Positions 23,401-37,339 of a stretch of DNA of 64,000 bases are shown here, piece after piece (within the stretch, counting starts at the first letter, position 1; each line of letters opens with the position of its first letter). The stretch spans positions 22,927,277 to 22,991,276 of the forward strand of contig NC_063259.1 in assembly GCF_019578655.1 (NCBI RefSeq), written 5' to 3'. A program made the translations under genes and the position numbers. This stretch comes from Ricinus communis. Its lineage: Eukaryota; Streptophyta; Magnoliopsida; Malpighiales; Euphorbiaceae. The notes beneath the pieces were generated by a model. It saw nothing but the letters and a program-made list of their open reading frames with translations. It did no database searches and was not told the DNA's origin.

Positions 23401-25966
23401 TGGCATAAGATGCTTAAATACTGTCTTAATATCTTGTGGGTTTGTTTCCCTATTCTCTGATGCAATACTGGGTGCCTTTGGCAACACTATAAACAATATG
23501 CTCTAATGAGAGCACTCCTGATGTAACTCAGCTATGCATGCTGGACAACTTTCAACTGTTCTCTCTATATGACAGGGAATGTCCATTTGAATTACAAGAG
23601 GCTGTTGCAAGCATAATATTTGCTGCTCCGAGATGTTCAGAAGTGCCAGATTTATTGCAGATCAAGAATTTGTTTACTACAAAATATGGGAAAGAATTTG
23701 TCATGGCTGCTTCTGAGCTTCGTCCTGACTCTGGCGTCAACCGTGCAGTTAAGTGGCTTCGCTGTCTAGTTTTCTGCCAGTGTGCTATTTATATATGGCA
23801 GCTATTAAAACTAAAATCTCTTACCTATTTATTTATTGTTGTCTGTGCAGATTATCGAAAGGCTTTCAGTTAATGCTCCACCAGGAGAGGCAAGGCTTAA
23901 GGTTTTGAAGGAAATTGCACATGAATATAACTTGGAGTGGGATTCTTCTAATACAGAAGCCGAGCTTGGTAAAAAGCATGAAGATCTTCTGGTATATTTA
24001 ACATTTTAGTTTCTGCTCTTGTTTCTGTTCAGAAAGTTGTTTATAATGATGTGGTTTATAATGGGCACTCTTAGCAATTATAATTATACTAGTTGCTTTT
24101 CATAAAAATAGACTAAACCATACCTTATTCCTGAGCTTCTTGCGCTCAAAAGTTCATGGTACCTGCCTACAATGTTTAATGGAAACTTGCTTGAAGCAAA
24201 ACTTTTAATAGGAATCCTGTTAATACTAATCAAACAAACTATGATGACAGAAATTTGCAACTATACCATCAATGCCGTGATGGATTTCTTTCTTATTGCA
24301 TATGTTGAAGTGAAACCTATAAATTAATTAGACAAACTTGTTACTTTTAGGTATTTTTAAATGGCAAGTATTTTGGTTGCATTTAGACTAATTAGCTTTA
24401 AAAAATTATTTCACCTTACTTATGCTATCTTTATTAGTCATATCTCAACTTTTACTTGTCTTGGTTTGTTAAAACTGCATATATGTGGGTCTCATTAGGA
24501 CATGCTATGCATTGAACTCAACCAAGTTCTAGGTCTGACTAGTTGGGATGGAATGGCTTTTGTTGACTGATTAAACTGTTTTACTTGGGATTGAATCATG
24601 AATCTTTGTGAGTCATGATGCAACAGTAAATTTACTTCATCATGACCTGGAGATGGCAAATCCAAATCACTGATATAGTCCCAAAGGAAACACTGTAATT
24701 TGACCTCTCAGAGTCCACGTTGTGAGAAATCTTGCATAGCACCTTAATAGTCTGTTGTCTGGGATGTTCTAACTGCATTGATGTCTGGAACTCTTTATTT
24801 TATTTTAGATATGCTGAAGCTTTTTGACCACTATACAAATGACATGAGATGTAATGTTAGAATCCTGGCTGTACTGGTCATTCCCTCATGAGTAATTATG
24901 GTCCCAGATGATATGTTGATCTGTGTTGGGCGCTTTATGAGCTCCCAGCTGTATATAATTATTTACTCATCCTTTGGAGAACACTATTCGTATTCTATAT
25001 ATTTACTTACACAACATTGGAAGAAGAATATTTATACCTTTATATAACTTCACAACCTTCTTGGTTAAAAAGAATTTCTATCATTGGTACTTGTAGAATT
25101 AGCTGATACTTAGCTACTTAGAGTCTGCAAAAGAATCTTGATCACTTGACTTGATCCTCATTCAAAATTCGGGAAAAAGCGCACGAGCTCAATCTCATTC
25201 TGGGGCTTGGTGAATTTTAGACAAGCAGTAATATCACTTAGTTAGCCTGGCTCATCCACTCCTTGTACTGCAAAGCTGCCTATGGTGAAAAGTTAATGGC
25301 GGTTCCTATGCAAATTGCTTCAAGCATATAGTATTTACATGCCTTTTTCTTTTCCTGTTCTTCTTTTCTATTTCAGTAGCAAATCGTTTAACCAATAATG
25401 ACATGGTTTTTGTGTTTGAAATGTTCTAAATTGCACGATCCCATTGAGCTAAATGATAATAAACTGAATTTGGAATTTGGGAAGCTCTGGAACACTTTAT
25501 TGGACTTCTTTTTTTTTTCTTATGTTATTTATGTATTGAGTGATAACGAAGTGAATGATGACCTTTTTTATTTTTATTCTAGGGTGGATCAAAGCAAATT
25601 GTAGCTGAAGGTGCACTTTCTCAAGCTCCCATGAAACAGAGCTCCCCTAAACCTCCATGTCTTAATGGGACTAGTCCTATTATAGACACAGATAGCAAGC
25701 AAGGATTTGTATCTCAAAATGTACAGGCTCCTAGCACCATAAGTCATCTGACCTCTGTGGATAATGAAATTGAACCTTCAATCAGGCATCAAACAACAGA
25801 AGCATTTACAGATGCTAAAAGGAGAACATTGGCATCTTCTGATGTCCTGGAGAGAGCTCGAGCTGCCATTGCCTCTGCAGAGCGAGCAACTGCAGCTGCC
25901 CGTGCTGCTGCTGAACTAGTAAATGTTCAATTTGGTTCATTGAAGCTCCAAGGGAAGTCATCATAG
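20439..25966 (+). CDS. IST1-like protein (regulator of Vps4/ESCRT-III)
   Basis: Member of the Ist1 family, cytosolic ESCRT-III-like proteins that bind the AAA ATPase Vps4/SKD1 and act in multivesicular-body sorting. Exons: 20439-20488, 20973-21105, 21217-21320, 23576-23747, 23851-23991, 25583-25966. All are GT-AG and in phase; 327 residues. The Ist1 domain fills residues ~5-190. Typical phrases are NRGVFGAK, RIKLLQNKRDLQLKHMRKEI, GQEAIARIRVEHVIREQN, KECPFELQEAVASIIFAAPR, KYGKEFVMAASELRPDSGVN and APPGEARLKVLKEIAHEYNL. The C-terminal region (201-327) is Ser/Pro-rich and ends in an Ala/Arg helix (ERARAAIASAERATAAARAA). That length is short compared with the largest plant IST1-like proteins. Introns 3 (2.25 kb) and 5 (1.6 kb) are large and hold no coding sequence I can recognise. 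AATAAA at 26193-26198 fits the poly(A) signal. No MIT-interacting motif was assigned with confidence at the C-terminus. Confidence 0.94.
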
Positions 25967-26279
25967 TGCTTGAACAATTGTTCTTCAACTTTGATTCTCG
26001 TGATGCTAATCTGCAGCTATTCAATATCACAAAAGAAAGCATTTAAAATTGCAACTGAAAGAAGAAAATGTACATTATTACTGCATAAGACAGTGTTTAA
26101 CAGAAGCTGTAAATCTGGAGTTGCTCCTAGGCGAAAGGCAAATTGTATTTACACTCTGATGGTCAAGGGCTGAATGTATTTGTTTTCCCTGCAATAAATT
26201 TGTGGTCTCTTTCTTGCACCTGTTTTTAATTTGGAGTAGCATATATATGTGTATATATGTTACCTTGAAACTTGATCCT
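25967..26279 (+). other. 3' UTR and downstream region of the IST1-like gene
   Basis: Mixed-composition sequence with AATAAA at 26193-26198 followed by a T-rich stretch, consistent with transcript end near 26220. Confidence 0.5.
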
Positions 26280-26289
26280 CTTGCGATAA

Positions 26290-26795
26290 TTGCAGTTGCT
26301 GTAAACCCATGAATGTACTAAATTTGCCACAAAACCCGAGTCACAGACACCATGGCCTGATGTGGTATTACCACCAACACTGGCTCTTCCACTGCCCATC
26401 TAAGTAGCCACCTTAGCATTAAGCTTGATCCCAGATATGTGGACGGGGAGACCATCCTATGAGAACACCGCCGATTTCAATTCCTTTTCATTTTCCACAT
26501 ACTACTATATTCCTTATGGCACACGATCCAGAATATCATCAGTAGCCAACTCAAAAAGAGGGACATCAAGACCCACCCAATTAGCAGGCCAAAGATGAAC
26601 ATTCTGCCAGTTCCCCAAGGACAAATCAATGCCTCTTTCGATATGACTACAAACCTGAAGAACACCTCTCCACAAAGAGGAACATGATTGATACACAGAA
26701 TCCATGTTGCCAAACTTATCTCTCATATTTTGATTTAAGCATACTACAGAAAGGGACATCATTAGATTCAGAATGATTGAACATGTCATGCATAA
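26290..26795 (-). pseudogene. LINE retrotransposon relic (zf-RVT to RNase H region)
   Basis: On the minus strand an open stretch at 26789-26514 reads SCSSLWRGVLQVCSHIERG and LGNWQNVHLWPANWVGLD. This is the pattern of the zinc-finger-like region after the reverse transcriptase of plant L1-type LINEs (S.xWRGI...G..W..GNG..I.IW...W). Further along, with stops and frame changes, a weak RNase H-like Gly-rich segment (GGNTTSGHGVCDSGFV) can be read. Intact polymerase motifs are absent; it is a fragment. Confidence 0.5.
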
Positions 26796-26799
26796 TGTT

Positions 26800-27880
26800 C
26801 ATACCGTGACATTTTTTCTATGCCCAGTATAATGTTCGAACTTGTACATGAAGATTACCTGAAAAGTAAAACTAAGTTTGGAGTAGAAACTATAACGCCT
26901 TGAACCCATTAAAATGGGGTGAGAGAGTATATGAAGAACAAGAAATTCAATAGAGATTTTAACATAAAAAAACTTTGCAAAAACAATATATATTTTTGCA
27001 TTCTTTATAATTTAGTCACGATTTTTAATTTTAGTAATATCATAAATATGATTTTTGATTTTAGTTTTTGTGATTTAATACACCAATTGAGAATTTAGTA
27101 TAATATTTTTGATATAGCAATCAGAATTTGTTGAGCTAATCATCTCTGATCGCAGAAAGGTAAGAAACTTTAAATCATGAATTTTTTACCTTTCTAAATT
27201 TAATACATCAATAGAGATCTCAAGTCGTTCGATCGAAATTCTAGAAATAAAACTAGAATCAAATGAGTAACCGAATAATTCTTTAGTTCCAAGAAATTCT
27301 TAGACCGGAATCAAAGTCTAATTCCTTACAAATCTTTGGTCAATGCAAATATTACAATTGTAATTAGTATATAAACTTTATGATATTTTAAAAACACATA
27401 TAGTAAATGAGCAAATACATAATAAAATTAAAAATATTCAATTTATATACCATTGAATATGTATTATGTACGTAGTTCTTTTATAGAGAAAAATAATTTC
27501 TTTTTCAATATTTATTTTTATAATTGCTTAGGAAGACTTTCAAAGGAAAACTATTATAACTTGTTTTGTTATTATTGAATAACAATTCATATTTATCAAA
27601 ATAATAATGATTTAAAATACTAGATTTTCATTTAATCAATTAAGTACATCTATATCTACAAAATAATTCAATTTGTAAGCAAAATAAAATCTTAAGAGTC
27701 GTGATTAAATTGTAAAAAAAAAAAAAAAAAAGAAATTAAAATTTGTAATTTTGTTTTTAACTTGGTAAAATGGGAGACAGGGCGTGTACGTGACATAGTG
27801 CCTATTTTATAATAGAAATGTAAACATTCGTATGTTGATGTGTTAGGTATTTGGTTATGATATATAAAGACCAAAACATT
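26800..27880. other. AT-rich intergenic stretch
   Basis: No supported gene. Contains a poly(A) run at about 27713-27732 and AT-rich single-copy-looking sequence. Confidence 0.5.
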
Positions 27881-28334
27881 TACGTTGTTAATCCCAAGCG
27901 ACCCGACGTAGAAGCAGTCTGAAGAGGAAGCAAGTAGGCTTAACCCTAACCATCTAGCTAGCTCATCATCCTTTCCTGCAAACTACAAAACATTATACAC
28001 ACAACACAAGTGTTTATATCTCTGGCACAAACAAAGATTAGAGACAAAAATAAAAACAATTTTAAATAACTTCCTACAACAAAATACATTATATATATGA
28101 GATAATTAAGTGTTTTCTTTTTAAATAAAAAAAGTGAAGAAAAAGCAATCACACTTTTCAATACTACAAATATATGCAACTGAAGCCCACGTCTGTTTCA
28201 GAAAAGACACAAACTCTCCATGCATGAAACTCCAGAACCAAAACAAATCTGTAAAACACAAAGAAGGTACAAAATGATTATATATTTAAAGAGAAAGAGA
28301 GAGTGATAAAGATGTGTCTATAGAGAGGAGAGAA

Positions 28335-28366
28335 GTGAGTGAGTGAGTGAGTGAGTGAGTGAGTGT
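28335..28366. repeat. (GAGT)n microsatellite
   Basis: About eight GTGA/GAGT tetranucleotide units in a row. Confidence 0.9.
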
Positions 28367-28603
28367 GTTTATTAATATAAATATAATAAGGACAGAAGTA
28401 AATAAGACGGAAAAAGGAAAAACCTGCGTGGGGGATTGTATGCCATAAGAGGGCATGAGTAGAGTAATGAGTTCATCAAAGGCGTGATCTGCACTTTGAA
28501 CCCTACTTTGATTTTCTGCAATTGATGGGTCGTTTTCGTCTTGAATTTCGTTTATACCAACTACTCCTTCCCATTGGTCTCTTCAACACACTTGTTCTCT
28601 CTC

Positions 28604-28624
28604 TATATATATATATATATATAT
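28604..28624. repeat. (TA)n microsatellite
   Basis: About ten TA units next to a CT-rich run. Confidence 0.85.
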
Positions 28625-28649
28625 CTTCCTCTCTTTTCTTCTTCATGTC

Positions 28650-30280
28650 GCAAATTGCAATGCCCTTTTGTTTTCTTCTTTAAATTTTCTCCTTTCTTTT
28701 TTCTAACTTTACCCTAATTCTTAAAAAGGAACAAAATACTTATTTACCCCTTAAACTTTTTTATTCTGATTAACTGCCAATGGCAGAACCACAAATTTAG
28801 GTGAAGCTATAAAATAAAATAATGTGGAATAAGTCACCTACATTTATGTACATTTTATTTTATTTAATAGATGAATAACATACTCATCCAATATATGACT
28901 ACCATTTGTACTAACTAGATTTCACTAATGCATATATATGATATTCACTTAAAGAGTAAGCACAATCGAAATGACCAAACTGGGTAGTTTGATTTGGTTA
29001 AGTTTACTTATTTTACAAATAAAAACATAAATTCTTTTTAATTTTGAATTAAATATTTTCTATAAAACTAAAACGACTCCAAGTTTTTAATATCATTAAT
29101 AAAATGTTTTGATATACTAAATAATTTTAAAATTTAGTTTAAAACAAAAAATAAAAACTCTAAATCGAAAAGCTGAATAAATATTTATCCAATTAGATTT
29201 AATATGACTCCTTACTTTGGTTCGGTTTGATCTTCATTTTATAAAAACTCAACTCGATTCGGTTGTGCACCAACTAACCATTTGCTCACACCCCAATTCA
29301 TTTATTGAATGAGTGTAATGTACAATGTAGACAAATATGAAGATACTCAATAAGTATTACCAACATGATTATGATCAACTTCTGATAAAGAATGGCTAGA
29401 TTAGAAGATCATCTGAAGATAGCTCATTCTATATCTCAGATTGTGCGACCCAATGTTTATCCTGGAATAGATTCTCAAAGTGATTTCAGGTCAGGCCTTC
29501 TGTGGCACTAGTTTTACACTTTCCTTTGCAAGATATAGATTGGAGATGAGCTGTATATACAAATATGCATACAGGACTTGTTAGTTTATCAATTTGAAGT
29601 ACATACGCCACTAACTTTCATATATGGGTGGCAGTAGCTAGCTAGCTAGTTAGCTGGAAATATATGATCATTTACTGGTAAACTTTATCGTCTGAAAAGC
29701 CTAACATTTCTAGGCACTAATTCATATAATAAAGGCATGTCAATTTTAAGCATAAAAAATGGGAACGTAGTTAAATCTCGTCGTGGGATAAGAAATTTTA
29801 TTTTATTAGTATCTTTAGTCTAATGTATGTATAGACAGCAGCTAGGTAGGTTTCAAAGGTTTAATTAAGAGTGAAGGAGGTATTGGCGGCGTGTTGGGAG
29901 ATTCCAATGGCTGTTATTTCTCATGTTCTTTTGGGTTTTAGGGAGTTGAACAAGGATCTAGTTGTAGCATTTTTGGCATTGATAATCAGAATTTTAGTGC
30001 GTAAAGCATCGTTGCAGAGTCTCTCTTGTAAAGCAGGCTGTTAGAAGGACTCAACTCTTAATTCAGTTGTATTGATTACTGTTTTGGTGGCTGATTGTGG
30101 AAACTTTTTCATTGTTTTCTAGTTCAGGTTTTTGGGGGACATTGTTCTTGGAGTTTCTTTTGGTGAGGCCTATTTCTATAGACTTTAGGGGGATTCTATG
30201 TACTTGCTGCATATATGTATTGAAATATAGCATATATGGAGTTTTCATGGGATAGTCTATGGACATGGGTTATATTATAT
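28650..30280. other. Intergenic stretch
   Basis: No supported gene. A 39-codon frame starting ATGGCTAGATTAG near 29394 is unrecognised and too short to call. The part from 29850 to 30280 is less AT-rich and contains broken frames of unknown origin. Confidence 0.4.
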
Positions 30281-30289
30281 TGTCATATG

Positions 30290-30670
30290 TCCAATCAAAG
30301 CTAAAATAGGAGGGACATGATCACATTCTCAATAACAAGGCAATCTTGAAATCCTAGGCCAAAGCATAAGCTACATAATTAGTACTACTACTAGAAGACC
30401 ATTTTGACACCAGAGAAGACATCAATTCCTTGACATACAATGCGAGTATGAAGAGGTTCCATAACCTGAAGTACATTCAATGCCTAGAGCTAATTAAGAG
30501 GTAGGGGGTCCTTAACAAATTTGAGACCAAATATCAACGCTTACACTTCAAGTTCAGAGCTTCCAGGATCACAACACAAATGCATAACCATAACTTGCCC
30601 TTCCCAGTCTCCAACAACCGCACCTAAACCTACATCTATACCATTTTAAGCCTCTTATAACTTGTAAGCA
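30290..30670 (-). pseudogene. RNase H-like (RVT_3 type) relic
   Basis: The minus strand reads, with stops, GLGAVVGDWEGQVMVMHLC, then GSSELEV followed by ALIFGLKFVKD. This resembles the plant RNase H-like domain (G.G.V.RD..G.V......, AE..AL..GL..A). A later Leu/Val-rich part around 30480-30380 continues in broken frames. It is probably a LINE-derived or stand-alone RNase H-like fragment with no coding potential now. Confidence 0.45.
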
Positions 30671-30679
30671 CCATTTTCT

Positions 30680-32330
30680 GGAAAAGTACCCAAAAAAAAA
30701 AAAGCCTACTATGTGTTTATATGTTTATTTTATTTAAAGTTATGTGGTTATTTTCTTATTATTTCGGGTCTACAGTTTCATTTTTTTTCATTTAGTACTT
30801 TCCCTTTTTTTTTTCTAGAACATTAATAAATATTATAAATTTATTTTAAAATTTTCATTTTATTCCTTATAAAATTAAAAATTATATATTAATGTAAAAG
30901 AAAAATATAAAATTTGACCATCTGCTTTAACTTTTTGGCATACACTATTCTATGATTTTTTTAATGACACTTTTAGTGTCTTCAGAATTACACCATTAAC
31001 AATTTGTGGTTAAATTGATTAACATCGTTAATAATTCTAGCCATTGGATTTAAAATGGAATCTGATTACTGTAAAATCGGTCTTTAGTGTTATCAAATCT
31101 TCTAAAACTCATTGGAATCAAGTAGAATTAAAAAAAAATCAAGTTTTGATACTATTTTTTCTCTATTTAATTTTTCTCTTTAGATCTTTGGAAATTGACA
31201 TAGTTTGTATTGGATAAAAGCTAAATTAGTAAATTAAATAGTGGTGAGATTACAAGCAATTAACACTATATGAAGGAGATACGACTATTGAATTATCAGT
31301 ATTAATAAATTTGGATATAAATCGTCAACAATATAACTTTTAGAATACTAAAATATTACAAAAGAAATTACAAAAAAGTTTCGCATGAAAAAGTTAAACC
31401 ACCTGCCATTTGTTTTATTACTCATGAGATAACAGGAATTTAATGCTCCAGGAGGAAATTATTGTCTATCAATATATACACAATTCTTGCTCATTCATTA
31501 TGTTGGATTTTGTTTCCTACACATAAGAAAAAGAAAATCCTGAACTGTTCAACTAAAGATGTCTAACCTGTCTTCCTTTTCATCAACAGGGTTTTTAAAG
31601 CAAAAGATGGAGATTAGGAAAATGTAAAAATGAACAGATAATAATTAAGACACATCAAGTGAGTAATAGAGAGAGTTAGTGGACAGAGAAGTTATACACT
31701 GTAAAAAGCTGGTAAAAACTTGGGGAAATAATAATTAATAATCAAAGTCTGAGGGGAAAGAAGACAAGCTAAGTAAGTTTTATGTACATTTAAAAGAGCA
31801 ATAATTATGTTTGACGAGAAATAAAAGAAGAAGAGAGAAAAGGCAATATAAAGAGCAGGCTTTAAACATTCCAACACACTTGTTATTGCATGAAAATAAG
31901 CTGAGTCTACAGTGTTATAGCCGGCTGCTTTTGCTGCTCCTCTATTAAGGCACTGTGACAGTTTACATGCAACTTTTTTAGTGTAGTTCTTCTGCCTCTA
32001 TACTCATCATCTCTCAAGGACATATACATACATACATACATATACACACACACACACAAATTATATTAATTAAATAATTCTCTCTCTTTCTATCTCTGTG
32101 GCGTGGGGTGTTTGATCCCGAGATAAATTCGAGAAAGGTACGGGGACTGTATGTTGACAAAGATCCTCTGCTTGTGTATGTGTAGAGAAAGAGAGATACA
32201 GTAGCTGATGCTGTAAATATGGATCTTTTATTTATTTATTCTTTTATAGACAAATCTCTTATCTATGTGTTATGCAACAGTGATCAACTGGTCCATTTTT
32301 GATTTTGGAGACATGGTTTTTAACAGATTG

Positions 32331-32364
<34 letters not shown>

Positions 32365-35300
32365 TGCCTTCAAATTATCTTTAGTGCTGTATCCTATATG
32401 CAATTGCCTAGAAATCTGCCGCATAGACAGCTACTATTCCATGGAATTTACTGGTGTTTATTACTCTCTGTGACCTGCATTTCACCATATATATAGTGAA
32501 AAACAGTTAACCATTGATCTATGCAGTAGTTCTATTTAGTCTACCAGTAGTTATTTCCTTTATTGAAACTATAATATTATCATCTCTGGGGTCCATTTCC
32601 AAAATACAATGCTTAATGAATAAAGAAATCCAAACTATTTTCTGATTTTTATAATTTTGGTCAATTCTTTTAGTTTTTTCTACAATTCTAGTCTTACTTG
32701 AGAAATTAGTTTGAATTCTGTCTCGGAAATAGTTGAAGCAGTTGAATAGAATAAGCCAATTGGTTTTGTACAAGATGAGGTTTCTAACACCTTTTATAAT
32801 AAAATATTAAATTAACTGTTTTTTTTTTTTTTCAATTTTAGTCTCTTGGATAGAATTGAAATTAATTTTTCAAATCAGATTAAAATCACAGTAAAATTAA
32901 GAAATTAGTCAGAATTGCATAGAATAGTGAAAAATATTAAATACAGAGGTATGTGATTTTTTTTCCAGAAAGAAAAGATAAGGTATCATTTCATCAGATA
33001 AATACAAGAATATTAAAAAACTAATATGACAGGAATAAAATAGAAAAATCACTTCCATATAATAAGAAGTATCACATCAGTTGTTAAAATATAAAATATA
33101 ATTCAAACTACAGTATAAGTAATGTGCTTTCCATTTTCATATTTATATTCCAACATATATGATGCACATTTAAGATCTTAGAATATCTCTATTTTCTTTT
33201 AATAAGCTACAAATATTGATTATAACTTATTTTAAAATGTAAAAAATTTCAATTCATGAAAAAAATACTAATATTTAATTAAATATTATTTTTATTTCTA
33301 TGATTTTAATAATAAAAAAAAATCTCATTTTTCTCTTTAATGATTGTTTGTTATATAACCAAACATAAGAGGATGAATATTATAAAAATGTCTTCCCTTC
33401 TCCTCTCTTTTTCATAATGTAAGAGTTAAAGAATAATAGCATTATTAAAATAGAAGTAAACAATATTTTAAAGTGAATCCACTAATGCAAATAAGAGAAA
33501 CTAAAGGTCAACGATTAGATTGAAAATTGATAAGACATTATAAAGTCAAATCTGAAATCGTGTGTGAACATGGTCCATCAGACTTAACTAGTCTGAGGAA
33601 CTTATTACCAAAAAATAACTTGAGGAATATAATTAATTGATAAATGAAGGTTAATATGTATGTACAAGATTTAATGGTAGTTAAACTTTAGTTCAACTGA
33701 CCAGACTTGACCTGTGTCTACTAAAGAGAAGCCAAACCTGCCATCCCCTCTCTTTGTTTAGTTATTTCCAGATGAGAAGCAATTAAATTATAAAGTACAT
33801 AAATATTTATATTTTATTACAATTTATCCTTTTACCGGTCCAGCTGGGTAACCATTTTAGGTTAAGCAATAGCAGCATGGGGCCAAGATGTAGCTCCCAT
33901 GGTTGACATTTTGGTATCAGAATTGCAAGCAAGTGGTGCCCAGTTGCAGTAGTCCAGCATAACCTATTGTTTTGAGTAGTCTGTACATAGGGTTAGGGTT
34001 TACTTTCATTTTTCCTCTCATAAAACAATGTCTCTTCTATAGCTTCTAGTGTGTATGGAAGCACTGCTCGTATAGATTGCATATACAGGTAATATATAAC
34101 AAAAAATGTTACTCTATCATTCTTCAATCTCTCATAAGTTTTGCACTTTTAAGCACCCTGAAACTTCCCATCTTATTGAATAAATTCAATTGTTTAAAGA
34201 TTTTGCCACATGATTTGTGAACTTCTTTTTAGGCTTCATTGAATATTTTCTCAGTAGGTAATAATAAACAATGGTTTCTTTTTCAGAAAAAAAAAAGAAA
34301 AGAATTTGATAGAGTTTCTTTAGCTGTGGCTTTAGAACTGTGACAATATGAATAGCCCAAGACAGAAAGAAACAAAGGTTATTAATTGAAAGTCGGAAAA
34401 TAAGGGTTGATAAATCTAAATGGATAAAAAGTTGAATAAATAAAAAGTCTAATTCAGGTTATCGTCATCAGGATATAGAAATTCAGTAGCCAAATATTAA
34501 ACAGGGAAAAAACCACCGTGAGCAAAGAGCCGAACATGATGAAAAAACTATTGAAGGATGTAAAATTATCCAAAATTACATATTTAAATTTTTAAATTTA
34601 TATCGATTAATCAGTTTAATACTTAAATTTTCAATTTAATCTAACAGACAATTGAATTTTGATTTTCTTAATATTTAAATAACTTTAACTTTCAATTTAA
34701 CATAATATACATCTAGATTTTATTTTTTAGTGATATTTAAATATTTTTATAATCAATACATTGAACGAAAATACATATAAAAAAATATTAAAATATTATT
34801 AAAAAATAAATTTAAGTTTCTATTAGATTAAATCAAGAGTTAGAATGTAAAACTAACTAAATGGTCAAAAAAAATATGAAAAGAGTTTATAATATTAATA
34901 ATAATATAAAAAAAGCAAACTCATTAACTTGATTTAAGCTATACTAATGGTTAAGTCTAAATTAAGATTAATTGCTAATGACTCATTCGCATTTTTACAT
35001 AGTCTCAATCACCATTCCGCTCATCATCCTCATTTCTACGACTTTTAGGCGAACTGTGGCGGATTTCAGTGGTATGATCAAGAACTTGATCGACAGTGTG
35101 CTTGTGAACATAGTATTACAGATATTGCCATCAACGAAGCTCCAATCAGAGCCACCATATCTATATGTAAAGACGGCAAGGACGACTCTATAGGCGATGA
35201 AAAGAAGCAAATGCCAATATAATGTATTTTAGGTGGGTGTTTATAAGAGAAGTGTTAGTTATTTCTATGTCTGGTATAGTCTTAAAGGTCAAGAGTAATA

Positions 35301-37330
35301 TTGATTCCGGTTTTCAAAAAATAATACTTTATGGGTGTGTAGAATAGTAATTCACCTATTTTAGTCGTTAGTAGTCTATGCGGACTACTGAATATTGACG
35401 AGTTCTTAACTCATTTATGAATTCGCCTTTAGGCGAGTCTACATCAACTATTATAGATTGAAATAAAAAAAAATGGATGTGGTACTAAAATGAAACAAAT
35501 TAAAGAATTGATACATATGAATATAAGTAGCAAAGTTTTGTTACCAACGGAACAATTTATCGAAAGTCAAGTGCGACATGAAACTTTTCCTTTACATAAA
35601 ATAAAAAAGTGGAATGCTGATATGTAGCTCCGTCCTACGCGTCATCAAAAATTAGACGAATTTCTAATGGGTATCGTCACCTATAACAGAAATTAAAGTT
35701 TTAATATCAAAAAGAAAAAAATTAAAACATTGATATCAATTAGAAATATAGACTGAGACTATTACTCATTTAAATCTTCATTCATAAAAATTAAGTTACG
35801 TCTTTGTTATGTATACACATTATAGGTACGACTATAAGAAATACAAAAGAAAAAGAACTTGTTAAATTTCCCTAAACCTTCTTTTTTTAATGAGTAAATA
35901 CTGATAGATATTATTATAGATATAATAATATTAAATCTCTGGAATTTACCTTTGCTAAACTAAAACCTAACATAATAGATAGGATTTTTAAATAAATCTC
36001 ATCCATTAAGTTAATATATTTTATAATACTAACTTTATGTAGGTTTTTCACACTTTTTCTGTCATATCTTCTATTCCTATGGACTTTTTTATAATAAGTT
36101 TTTTCAAATAAAATATTAATTTATTTAAAGTAAATTCTATAGTTATTATTTAACAGCCTAATAGTATAAAAATCTAAATTTTTGCAAAAGCTTGGAATTC
36201 TGACCAATTCTTTAAAAATTGTCAATTTAATCATACTTTAGCCAATTGAGTCAATTTTGGTTTAAATAAATTATTTTTTAAACTTGAGCAATGTAAACAG
36301 TAACATGAATGTTTATTAGGATATGAGAAATCTAAATTAATGGAACTTAATACCACTAATTAATTTTGACTTCTTGTCTCCTAAATGGTATCTACATTAT
36401 TATTCTCTTTACTTAATTTTATCCAGCAATTCAATTTGACCAAAATTGCATTCAATTGTCAAATCATAACTAAATAGATAAATTTTTTATAACAGATTTT
36501 TAGAAAGATTTGGATTTTTAAGCTATTAAGCCTTATTTGATACCCAAAGTATTTAAATTCATTTGTAAATAAAATAAAATTTTTAATGAATTTTAGCTTA
36601 AAAATAATTTTAATGTTTGTAATTTTAATACTAATTACTAATCGCAAATTTAAAGTTTTAGAAATTATTAAATATAAAAAAATAATTTACCAGATATTAA
36701 ATATAAAGGAAGTGCTTTTTAAACTTCTTTTTACAGATGTGAAGCACCAAAAGAAAAAAGTGAAATGAATATCGCATTTTCTATTAAAAAAATTATAGTT
36801 ATTGTAAAATTTTATTAGAGCATATCCAGTTAGCTATTAGATTTAAACTCAATGTTTAGTTTGTAGTTTTATTTATATAGTAATTTATTAATTTTAAAAT
36901 TTATTTATATAATTTACTTTAAATATATTAATTTTATACTATTATGTAATTTTTATCTTTTTTAAATTTAATAAATTAATATAGTTAATATTTAATAACA
37001 TTTTAATCTACTAAATATATTAATTATAAAAGACTTTGCCATATCACATAACTAATCCACATTCTTATCCTTGTAAGAGATAGCAACATCACAAAAATTA
37101 TTCTAAATTAGTCATTTATTTATATATTGTATGACACTTGTTATTATTTTTATTATTAAATTAAACTTATATATAAAATATAATAAAAATTTTAAAATTT
37201 AAAATTTATTTCTAATATTTTAAAAATAATAGTAAATTAAATAATTCTAAATTTTTTAATTTTTTTAATATTTTAAAATTTTATTAATGTAATTAATTTT
37301 ATTATTGTATAATTTAATACTATAAATGTA
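30680..37330. other. Long AT-rich gene-poor stretch
   Basis: No gene that I can support in about 6.6 kb. Contains a (TA)n tract at 32342-32364 preceded by GT units. A less AT-rich island at 33840-33990 and another at 34970-35460 hold short open frames but match no family I know. Two small perfect hairpins (35370-35389 and 35423-35436) lie in the second island. Confidence 0.5.
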
Positions 37331-37339
37331 ATCGATATT

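Noticed and set aside
34972..35210. Overlapping 71-73 codon frames on both strands
   Set aside because: No domain recognised; mirror-image frames in a short less AT-rich island.
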